Shown piece after piece: positions 1 to 6,248 of a DNA stretch of 10,391 bases. Position numbers and translations under genes: made by a program. Each line of letters opens with the position of its first letter. Within the stretch, counting starts at the first letter, position 1. Source of the stretch: Chitinophaga pinensis (GTDB lineage: Bacteria; Bacteroidota; Bacteroidia; UKL13-3); NCBI GenBank assembly GCA_943323675.2, contig CALPIR020000073.1:1-10391 (forward strand), in the 5' to 3' direction. Below the pieces are notes generated by a model, which had not been told where the DNA came from, ran no database searches, and was given only the letters and a program-made list of their open reading frames with translations.

Positions 1-831
1 ATATCAAAAGATAACTTCTCTGATCTTGTTGATAAACATATCAATAAGAATATTTTCGATTGCAATTTATTTTATACCCAATCTACCGAACATAATAAAG
101 AATTAGCTAAAGCATGCGTTGCACAACAATATGATGCTATAGTTGCAGTTGGTGGCGATGGTACTATAAATAATACCGCAAAATACATAGCAGGAACAGA
201 TATTCTATTTGGGATTATACCTTTAGGTTCAGGTAATGGCCTAGCACGCCATTTAAATTTAAGTATGAAACAAGAAGAGGCCCTAAAAGCTATTAACAAT
301 TGTAATTACATGTTAATGGATACTGGGCTTGCTAACAATGAGTTTTTTTTGAATGTTGCTGGTGTTGGTTTTGATGCGCATGTTAGTTGGATGTTTGCAA
401 ATGCGCCTAAAAGAGGATTTTGGCAATACACCAAAATTACATTGGCCGAGTTTGCAAAATATAAAACCAGAAAATATCAAATTAAAGTTGATGGTATAAG
501 TATAACCGAAGAAGCCTTTTTAGTTTGTATAGCCAACGGATCGCAATATGGTAACAATGCCTATATAGCGCCCAATGCCAATATTAACGATGGAGTATTT
601 GAGATTACGATACTTAAACCATTTAAAATCTATCAAATGCCTCAATTGGGTGCACGCATTTTCAATAAAACCATTCATCAATCAGCACATGTTAAAGTGC
701 TTAGTGGAAAACACATTGTTATTGAAAGAGAAAAAACAGAAGTGGTGAACATTGATGGTGAACCCCTGATGATGGATTTACAAATTGATGTTAAATTAAT
801 TCCGGCTAACCTAAAAATAATTGTAGCATGA
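1..831 (+). CDS. Diacylglycerol kinase family lipid kinase (YegS/DgkB-like), 5' end outside the window
   Basis: The reading frame is open from base 1, so the gene begins upstream; 276 residues and the stop are visible. Family members have about 290-300 residues, so probably only some 15-20 N-terminal residues are missing. The catalytic-domain signature GGDGT is at visible residues 51-55 (bases 151-165), preceded by DAIVAV. The second conserved motif, PLGSGNGLARHL, starts at residue 74. The C-terminal half (GFDAHVSWMF, ANGSQYGNNAYIAPNA, then INDGVFEI and NIDGEP) matches the beta-sandwich domain of the LCB5/YegS fold. These cytoplasmic or membrane-associated enzymes phosphorylate diacylglycerol or related lipids with ATP; the exact lipid cannot be told. 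An ATG at 265 gives a shorter frame but would remove the nucleotide-binding motifs, so it is not the start. The stop overlaps the next gene's start (ATGA), suggesting co-translation. Confidence 0.93.
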   Translation: MSKDNFSDLVDKHINKNIFDCNLFYTQSTEHNKELAKACVAQQYDAIVAVGGDGTINNTAKYIAGTDILFGIIPLGSGNGLARHLNLSMKQEEALKAINNCNYMLMDTGLANNEFFLNVAGVGFDAHVSWMFANAPKRGFWQYTKITLAEFAKYKTRKYQIKVDGISITEEAFLVCIANGSQYGNNAYIAPNANINDGVFEITILKPFKIYQMPQLGARIFNKTIHQSAHVKVLSGKHIVIEREKTEVVNIDGEPLMMDLQIDVKLIPANLKIIVA

Positions 832-1166
832 GTTCAAAAAATAAAAATGGAGGAATGATTTATTCCACGAACAGTGATTTCGACTTCAACACATCAAATG
901 ATGATGAGTTTGAAACTTTGCCACCACAACAACAACAATTAAAAGTATATCTTGATAGAAAAGGTGGCAGCAAACTCGTATCAAGAATTACGGGATTTTT
1001 AGGAAAATTAGACGACTTAAACGAACTAGGCTCAAATCTAAAAAAACATTGTGGCGGAGGTGGTAGTGTGAAAGATGATGAAATACTAATTCAAGGCGAC
1101 CACAGAGATAAAATCATTAATTGGTTGACATCGAAAGGATATAAAGCAAAAATAGCGGGAGGATAA
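828..1166 (+). CDS. SUI1/eIF1-like translation factor homologue (YciH family)
   Basis: This 112-residue protein carries one SUI1 domain over about residues 38-112. Visible hallmarks are LDRKGGSKLVSRITGF near the domain start, then LKKHCGGGGSVKDDEILIQGDHRDKI and the terminal GYKAKIAGG. Known family members are small ribosome-binding proteins related to eukaryotic eIF1, with a proposed role in start-site fidelity or stress translation; the bacterial role is poorly defined. The first 37 residues are acidic and polar, with a short glutamine run (PPQQQQL), and look disordered. The ATG at 828 shares ATGA with the lipid-kinase stop. No Shine-Dalgarno sequence is obvious, which is normal for Bacteroidota, so the overlap may help translation. 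An in-frame ATG at 855 is an alternative start. No clear hairpin terminator follows. Confidence 0.92.
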   Translation: MSSKNKNGGMIYSTNSDFDFNTSNDDEFETLPPQQQQLKVYLDRKGGSKLVSRITGFLGKLDDLNELGSNLKKHCGGGGSVKDDEILIQGDHRDKIINWLTSKGYKAKIAGG

Positions 1167-1173
1167 ACCAACC

Positions 1174-1244
1174 TTCTTTAATATATTTTTAATGTTTTTG
1201 CCCCACATTCTTTAATGTCTTCGCATGATATTCGCTTCTTTAAT
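1174..1244 (+). repeat. Three direct copies of TTCTTTAAT upstream of the response regulator
   Basis: Exact copies of TTCTTTAAT lie at 1174-1182, 1208-1216 and 1236-1244, within the 89-bp gap before the response regulator gene. Their start-to-start distances are 34 and 28 bp. OmpR-family regulators often bind direct repeats in front of their own gene, so autoregulation is possible. However, the spacing is not the usual 10-11 bp and the motif is AT-rich, so chance is a real alternative. I could not place a convincing TAnnTTTG-type promoter here. Confidence 0.35.
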
Positions 1245-1255
1245 AACACAACCAA

Positions 1256-1936
1256 ATGAAGATACTAGTAATTGAAGACGAACCTAAGGTTGCCTCGTTT
1301 ATAAAACAAGGTTTAGAAGAGCAATCGAATAATGTTACGGTAGCTTATGACGGTTTTTTTGGACATAAACTAGCTACAGAAAACGAATTTGACGTGATTG
1401 TGCTCGACTTAATGATACCTTACATCAATGGGTTAGATTTATGCAAAAAACTTCGCGAAGAGGGAATTAAAACTCCTATTCTTATTTTAACAGCTTTAGG
1501 ATCTACAGATGATAAAGTTACAGGGTTAGAGACAGGAGCAGATGACTATATGGTAAAACCATTTGAATTTAAAGAATTGGTGGCACGCATTCGCGCGTTA
1601 AGTAAAAGATTTACTGATACTGTTCAACTTCCCAAGATACTTAAGGTGGCAGACTTAGAAATGAACCTAGACGAGAAAAGTGTTAAAAGAGGTGGTAAAT
1701 ATATTGACCTAACTGCAAAAGAGTTTAGTTTGTTGGAATTTTTATTGCGTAATAAAAACCGCGTTGTTTCAAGAGCAGAAATAAGTGAAAAAGTTTGGGA
1801 TATACATTTTGATACAGGAACCAATGTAATTGATGTTTATGTGAATTTTCTTCGCAAAAAAGTAGATAAAGAATTTGATCGTAAACTAATTCAAACTATG
1901 GTAGGAATGGGATATGTAATAAAGTCTGACGAATAA
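1256..1936 (+). CDS. OmpR/PhoB-family two-component response regulator
   Basis: This is a 226-residue cytoplasmic transcription regulator. The receiver domain spans about residues 1-118: the acidic pocket is E7-D8-E9, the phospho-acceptor is D51 in VLDLMIP, the switch threonine is T79 in ILTA, and the conserved lysine is K101 in VKPF after GADDY. The winged-helix DNA-binding domain spans about residues 127-224, with LTAKEFSLLEFLLRN, VSRAEISEKVW, NVIDVYVNFLRKKVD and the terminal TMVGMGYVI. The full receiver-plus-effector length is normal and no key residue is missing. The sensor kinase gene starts 14 bp downstream, so the two form one operon and are almost certainly partners. The arrangement resembles CusR/ArlR-type regulators, but the signal and target genes cannot be read from the sequence. 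The upstream TTCTTTAAT repeats are candidate binding sites. Confidence 0.96.
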   Translation: MKILVIEDEPKVASFIKQGLEEQSNNVTVAYDGFFGHKLATENEFDVIVLDLMIPYINGLDLCKKLREEGIKTPILILTALGSTDDKVTGLETGADDYMVKPFEFKELVARIRALSKRFTDTVQLPKILKVADLEMNLDEKSVKRGGKYIDLTAKEFSLLEFLLRNKNRVVSRAEISEKVWDIHFDTGTNVIDVYVNFLRKKVDKEFDRKLIQTMVGMGYVIKSDE

Positions 1937-1950
1937 CTCACCGTTATCAA

Positions 1951-3345
1951 ATGAATATTAAACTCTCTTTAACATTACGTTTTTTAATATTGGTGGCTAT
2001 GCTGCTTGCCAGTTTCTCGTTAGTTATTTATGAAAACTACTCGAGATACCGCCAAGATGATTACTTTGAAAGGTTAAGAGAGCGAAGTGAAGCCGTTGCC
2101 AAACACATAATTGATATTACAGACCCTGTTTTATTAAATAAAATATTAGCAAGTGAAAGCGGTATTGAACCTATATCTAACCATATGGTATCGGTTTACT
2201 CAATTTCAGGATATTTACTAGGAGATTCATCAACAAAATCAAACTTACCATACCCCAATATTATTGATGAGGTTAGGGTTAAAAAGTATATTGAAATAGC
2301 CAAAGGAGAAACACACTATATAGGGTTTCTAACCACCCACAAGGGTGGGAAATTTATTGTTATTGGCTCGGGAAACATCTTTGTTGGTGCTCAAAAATTA
2401 AAATTCTTAGGGCAACTGATTCTTTTATCTCTTTTTGTAGGACTAATAATTACTGCAGCATTAGGATGGCTTTTTGCCAAACAAGCATTAAGCCCAATCA
2501 GTAAAATAATTTCTGAAGTTGATCAAATTACGGCCAACAACCTTCATATGCGTTTACCTATTGGGAAACAAAATGATGAAATAGGTGCACTGAATAAAAC
2601 ATTCAACAAAATGTTGGATAGGTTGGAAGCCTCTTTTTTAATGCAAAAAAACTTTGTTTCTAATGCGTCACACGAATTTAGAACTCCTATAACAGCCATA
2701 AAAGCTCAAATAGAAGTTATGCTCATGCAAGAGCGGTCAAAAGAAGAATACATAAATTCATTAAAATCAATTGATGAAGACATAGACCATTTAATGCAAT
2801 TGATATCAAGTTTAGGAGAGTTGGCAAGTGCTAATGTAAATAACCTCAACAATAAGTTAAATAAAGTGCCATTGATAGAAATCATTGCAGAATCAAGGGC
2901 TGAACTAATTAAGGGGAAACCCAATTATAAAATTAATCTTCATATTGAAAACTTGCCTGAACAAGAACATGAAAATTATGTTCCAGGAAACGCAGCTTTA
3001 TTACAATCAGCATTTAAAAATTTAATGGAGAATGCCTGTAAATTTAGTCCTGATAATACTTGTGATGTAGGTTTGATATTTGTTCAGCCTTATATTTTAG
3101 TGACTATTAGCGATAACGGCATAGGTATACAGGAAAAAGATTTGAAACTTATATTCGAACCATTTTACAGATCAAATGATACAAGGGGAATAGCAGGATA
3201 TGGTATTGGACTTTCTCTGGTAAAAAAGATAATTGACCTGCATAAAGGTGTCATTCAGGTAGAGTCGGTGCCTTCTAAAGGTACTAAATTTATTATAAAA
3301 CTGCCACACGCAAAATCAGAGGACACCTCTCCTATTTCTTACTAA
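1951..3345 (+). CDS. Membrane sensor histidine kinase (HAMP-HisKA-HATPase)
   Basis: This 464-residue partner of the preceding regulator is an inner-membrane kinase. Transmembrane segment 1 is about residues 9-27. A periplasmic sensor region of about 120 residues follows, with no domain I recognise, and segment 2 is about residues 153-176. The HAMP linker follows (ALSPISKI to NKTFNKMLDRLE, about 174-228). The dimerisation domain has the H-box SHEFRTPITAIKAQ with phospho-acceptor H241. In the ATPase domain the N-box is NLMENACKFS (N361), the G1 box is ISDNGIGI (D388), the F box is FEPFYRS, and the G2 box GYGIGLSLVKKI starts at G416. All catalytic motifs are intact. The overall plan resembles CusS/ArlS-type sensors. 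The last 14 bp overlap the 3' end of the convergent DUF5522 gene on the minus strand, so transcripts of the two units overlap antisense. Confidence 0.95.
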   Translation: MNIKLSLTLRFLILVAMLLASFSLVIYENYSRYRQDDYFERLRERSEAVAKHIIDITDPVLLNKILASESGIEPISNHMVSVYSISGYLLGDSSTKSNLPYPNIIDEVRVKKYIEIAKGETHYIGFLTTHKGGKFIVIGSGNIFVGAQKLKFLGQLILLSLFVGLIITAALGWLFAKQALSPISKIISEVDQITANNLHMRLPIGKQNDEIGALNKTFNKMLDRLEASFLMQKNFVSNASHEFRTPITAIKAQIEVMLMQERSKEEYINSLKSIDEDIDHLMQLISSLGELASANVNNLNNKLNKVPLIEIIAESRAELIKGKPNYKINLHIENLPEQEHENYVPGNAALLQSAFKNLMENACKFSPDNTCDVGLIFVQPYILVTISDNGIGIQEKDLKLIFEPFYRSNDTRGIAGYGIGLSLVKKIIDLHKGVIQVESVPSKGTKFIIKLPHAKSEDTSPISY

Positions 3346-3502
3346 ATCCATAAGGACAGTGTTTGCAACCGCTTTTACAACAGTAACCTCTTTGTTGGTG
3401 ATAGTGCGCTGTAAAAACCCAATATCCATGTTCATTAATATAATAATGAACATCCTTAACCAACTCTGATTTTGGCATTCGTAATCCTTCTTTTTTATCC
3501 AT
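3332..3502 (-). CDS. DUF5522 small cysteine-rich protein (56 aa)
   Basis: This short gene runs from ATG (3502-3500) to TAG (3334-3332) and encodes 56 residues. The sequence ends in RGYCCKSGCKHCPYGFSKK, preceded by YWVFTAHYHQQ. That pattern (aromatic VFT.xYH, RGYCC...GC.HCPYGF) is the signature I associate with DUF5522, a family of unknown function in Bacteroidota. Four cysteines (C41, C42, C46, C49) with H33, H35 and H48 suggest metal or iron-sulfur binding; this is inference. There is no signal peptide or membrane segment, so it is probably cytoplasmic. Its start shares one base with the stop of the propeller lipoprotein gene (TAATG), implying translational coupling and membership of the B12-regulated unit. 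Its end overlaps 14 bp of the histidine kinase gene. M9 is a possible later start, but the overlap favours the first ATG. Confidence 0.82.
   Translation of the reverse strand: MDKKEGLRMPKSELVKDVHYYINEHGYWVFTAHYHQQRGYCCKSGCKHCPYGFSKK
3428..3453. repeat. Perfect 10-bp inverted repeat inside the DUF5522 gene
   Basis: ATGTTCATTA (3428-3437) is exactly mirrored by TAATGAACAT (3444-3453) with a 6-base spacer. It lies in DUF5522 codons for about residues 17-25 and 83 bp past the histidine kinase stop. It could fold in the readthrough transcript of either strand or serve as a palindromic protein site. No T-run follows on either strand, so it is not a standard intrinsic terminator. Confidence 0.55.
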
Positions 3503-4554
3503 TATTTGTAGTAAAAATAAAAGTCTCCTGTAATGATACCTGCCTTAAAGGTTCCTCTTAACGTTGCAGTTTCATCATACCTATTAACCGTTGATCTTTG
3601 CACAAAATCAATCGCATCACCAACATAAAGTTCATCAGTTAGAGAGTCGTAATTTAATGCCCAAAAGTTACTATTAAAGGAGGGAATCCATGGGTTTGAT
3701 GATACTACATTTTCATTTATTGAATGCTTATAAATACTTTTATTAATCCAATACAACACATCCTTTTTAGCATTGCAGCGCAATTTAATTGGACCATGGT
3801 CACTCTGGCGGGTAATGTATTGCATATTAACAATGGTATCTACTTCCATATTTATTTTTTGCAATGCTCCGTTTTCAAAACCACCACCCATAATTGTTCT
3901 ACCTGAACTTAAAACCCATAAATCATTATTTTTATCAATCCTTAAACTGCTGGGGCCATAAGCAACATCTATGCTATCCATTACCACATCGCTTTGCGTA
4001 TTGATTACATAAAGTAATTTTTTATTTGATACTGTTACATATAGTTTGCCCTTATGGATAATCAACTCATCACAGTTTCCTAATATGGGTATAGTATTTA
4101 TAATTTGATTGGTGCTTAAGTCAACTACCTTTATGCCTCCATTATAATACTCACTTACATAAGCCTTTTGAAAGTCAGTAACTACCATATACCTTGGCGA
4201 TACAAATCCGGTAATTGTTGCTTCTGAAGCTAATGTGTTCATATTTATAACTTCTATTTTTTGCGAATTATTAACTACTAAATATCCTTTCTCGCCATAA
4301 TGGATGAAGGATTGAAGTACATCACCCAACTTGCGGTTATTGGTAGTTTCAAAAGCATTGCTTGATAATTTTTGAGTAATAAAATCGTAATAATCTAAAG
4401 TGGCATTACCAAATTGAAAGTTACCTTCATTTAAAATAAATAACCCTCCTTTAGGATTGAGTATTACAGGATATTCAGGCGTAATTACTGGTTGCGTTTC
4501 GCAAGCGCTAAACGCAACCAATAATATCAAGTATAAAAGGTGATTTCTATTCAT
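3502..4554 (-). CDS. BtuG/YncE-like beta-propeller surface lipoprotein
   Basis: This 350-residue protein opens with a lipoprotein signal: MNRNHLL, a hydrophobic stretch, then AFSAC with the acylated cysteine at C18, followed by ETQPVITPEYP. The rest looks like a seven-bladed propeller of the YncE/DUF5074 type: GGLFILNEGNFQFGNATLDYYD, KLGDVLQSF, GYLVVNNSQKIEVIN, SPRYMV, KAYVSEYYNGGIKVVDLSTNQIINTI, then repeated KLYVTVSN- and DLWVLSSG-like blades. In Bacteroides the related BtuG is a surface lipoprotein that binds cobalamin very tightly and sits on the BtuB receptor. The riboswitch and BtuB-like receptor upstream in the same unit make the same role likely here. I cannot confirm B12-contact residues. 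The gene follows the DUF4465 gene after a 75-bp gap holding an inverted repeat, and its stop overlaps the DUF5522 start by one base. Confidence 0.82.
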   Translation of the reverse strand: MNRNHLLYLILLVAFSACETQPVITPEYPVILNPKGGLFILNEGNFQFGNATLDYYDFITQKLSSNAFETTNNRKLGDVLQSFIHYGEKGYLVVNNSQKIEVINMNTLASEATITGFVSPRYMVVTDFQKAYVSEYYNGGIKVVDLSTNQIINTIPILGNCDELIIHKGKLYVTVSNKKLLYVINTQSDVVMDSIDVAYGPSSLRIDKNNDLWVLSSGRTIMGGGFENGALQKINMEVDTIVNMQYITRQSDHGPIKLRCNAKKDVLYWINKSIYKHSINENVVSSNPWIPSFNSNFWALNYDSLTDELYVGDAIDFVQRSTVNRYDETATLRGTFKAGIITGDFYFYYK

Positions 4555-4565
4555 TTGCTCTATTA

Positions 4566-4587
4566 TTCAAATATAGATTTATTTGAA
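4566..4587. repeat. 8-bp inverted repeat between the DUF4465 and propeller genes
   Basis: TTCAAATA (4566-4573) is mirrored exactly by TATTTGAA (4580-4587) with a 6-base loop. It lies in the 75-bp gap just upstream of the propeller lipoprotein start on the minus strand. A weak AT-only hairpin here could be an RNA processing or partial-termination point tuning expression of the last two genes, or an operator for an internal promoter. No T-run follows on the minus strand. Confidence 0.45.
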
Positions 4588-4629
4588 AGTGTATCTTTTA
4601 AGTCAATCAAATCGGGTAAATGGTTCAGT

Positions 4630-6237
4630 TTAGTTTTTTACAACACGAACTGTTTTAACTTCGCTTTTACATTCAATACGCACAAAATAAACACCTGCAT
4701 TTAAATTACTTAAATCAACCTGAGCAAAACCTTGTACATTTTGTTTAAGCATTTGTTTTCCCGTCATATTAAAAACAGTAACAACAGCATTAGTATTTTT
4801 AATAGATAAATCTATGTTTAATTTATTTAACGTAGGATTTGGATATACACTTGCATGCAACGTATTGTTTATGTCTAGTAAGCCAACAGCAGCATCACGC
4901 GTGGTAAATTCATCTATAGCAAAAAAACCAGGGGTGTTCATTCCAAATTGTCCAACATCAGATGATGTTAAACTAAAGAAAACGCTATCAACATTACCCA
5001 ATGGCTTCAAGTCAACCCACGTCCAAGTATTAACAATAAAACCATTTTGCGCTAAGTAAAAAGGAACGGTATCTGTGGCGGTACCATTTTTAAATCCAAT
5101 AATATTTAACTTAAAGAAATCGGTATCGCTAAATTTGCGAGCAAAACCATCGCCCCATTTCATACTTAAATAAGCATAATTACTATTGGTAACATAAACA
5201 CCTTCTACTTGTTTACCAGCAGCATTTCCTGATAATATAATACGGGCATCTTTTTGGGCCACAGCATAATTTGAAGAAGAATCGGCACCTTGATTAATAA
5301 CAGCATTGTATATTTTGTCGTAACCAATTACCCCGCTATCTAGTTGTGCATCTATTTTGTTAGATATGGCAAAACCACTATTCCAATAATCACCAAAACT
5401 TGATACACTAAATCGCGATGGGAAAATTGCATTTCCACTTTGGTAGGTTGTGCGTATTGATGTATTGGGTTTTGTCCAATACTTATTAGCCGCTAAATTC
5501 AAATTTTCAAAATCGGCAGTGTCATTTTGGGTTACCACATTATCTACACAAAAGAACAACGGTGTATTGATTCCAAATTGACCTTTATCACTAGAGCTCA
5601 TGGTAAATTCAATCGAATCGGCAGCTCCTAACGAAGTTAAATCAACCCAAGTCCAATCTTTAATAATATAGTCTGATGCATTGTTTTCAAAACGATAATC
5701 AGCCAAGTAAAAACTAACACTGTCATTACTTTGCATTCCGTTTTTCCAAGCTTTAATAATTAACACAAAAAAATCAGGATCAGTACCATTTATACCTCCA
5801 AACTTTTTAGAAAATGCATCTCCATTTTTTACAGTTAATGCAGGATAAGTTCCATTGGTAACATATAAACCTTTTACCGTATCACCAGCATCAGCACCTA
5901 CAATTCGCATGATACTGCCTTGCTGGCCAATAGCATATTTAAGCGAGTTGCTTACACCAGTATTTGCATATGAAGCATATAAATTACCATAAGTGCCATT
6001 GGTATCATTTTTAATATTGGAATATGCCCAGCCATCACTCCAAAAACCACCATAATTGGTTTGATAAGTATTTGTAAAATCTACATTTCCGCTATTAAAC
6101 TTTCCGCTAACAGGCATGCCCGATCCGTTTTTAACGCTGTTATTCGACAAAGTAATATCATCAAATCCTGCTTTTGTTTGCGCTCCAACTGCAAATGCAA
6201 ATGCCAATGTAACTAAAAGTAAAAATTGTTTTTTCAT
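4630..6237 (-). CDS. Tandem DUF4465 protein with T9SS C-terminal sorting domain (possible BtuH-like B12 binder)
   Basis: This is a 535-residue exported protein. A signal peptide (MKKQFLLLVTLAFAFAVGAQ) probably ends at GA|Q. Two DUF4465 repeats follow, about residues 22-241 and 242-455. Each contains a YVTN motif, GD.F..KF, a FYLA motif, WTWVDL..LG..DS, and SSSD.GQFG or SSDVGQFGMNTP ending in FF..D. The T9SS sorting domain covers about 462-535: YPNPT at 465-469, FNMTGKQML, and GVYFVRIECKSEVKTVRVVKN. It should therefore cross the outer membrane by T9SS and be anchored or released. DUF4465 genes commonly accompany B12-riboswitch-controlled receptors; I recall, without being able to check, that the cobalamin-binding BtuH proteins are related. 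The gene starts 11 bp after the receptor stop, so it is in the same operon. The tandem duplication and T9SS export differ from the lipoprotein form I would expect in gut Bacteroides. Confidence 0.87.
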   Translation of the reverse strand: MKKQFLLLVTLAFAFAVGAQTKAGFDDITLSNNSVKNGSGMPVSGKFNSGNVDFTNTYQTNYGGFWSDGWAYSNIKNDTNGTYGNLYASYANTGVSNSLKYAIGQQGSIMRIVGADAGDTVKGLYVTNGTYPALTVKNGDAFSKKFGGINGTDPDFFVLIIKAWKNGMQSNDSVSFYLADYRFENNASDYIIKDWTWVDLTSLGAADSIEFTMSSSDKGQFGINTPLFFCVDNVVTQNDTADFENLNLAANKYWTKPNTSIRTTYQSGNAIFPSRFSVSSFGDYWNSGFAISNKIDAQLDSGVIGYDKIYNAVINQGADSSSNYAVAQKDARIILSGNAAGKQVEGVYVTNSNYAYLSMKWGDGFARKFSDTDFFKLNIIGFKNGTATDTVPFYLAQNGFIVNTWTWVDLKPLGNVDSVFFSLTSSDVGQFGMNTPGFFAIDEFTTRDAAVGLLDINNTLHASVYPNPTLNKLNIDLSIKNTNAVVTVFNMTGKQMLKQNVQGFAQVDLSNLNAGVYFVRIECKSEVKTVRVVKN

Positions 6238-6248
6238 GTGTTGTTTTA

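Noticed and set aside
72..299. Minus-strand open frame opposite the lipid kinase
   Set aside because: It lies wholly antisense to codons for conserved kinase motifs and shows no family features.
1624..2924. Minus-strand open frames at 1624-1824 and 2706-2924 inside the two-component genes
   Set aside because: Both are shadows of well-supported domains on the plus strand.
3428..3453. Intrinsic terminator for the histidine kinase transcript
   Set aside because: The stem is AT-rich with no following T-run on either strand; it is kept only as an inverted repeat.
3724..3961. Two overlapping plus-strand open frames inside the propeller lipoprotein gene
   Set aside because: They are antisense to propeller blades and lack recognisable features.
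4814..5059. Plus-strand open frame inside the DUF4465 gene
   Set aside because: It is antisense to the T9SS tail and second DUF4465 domain.
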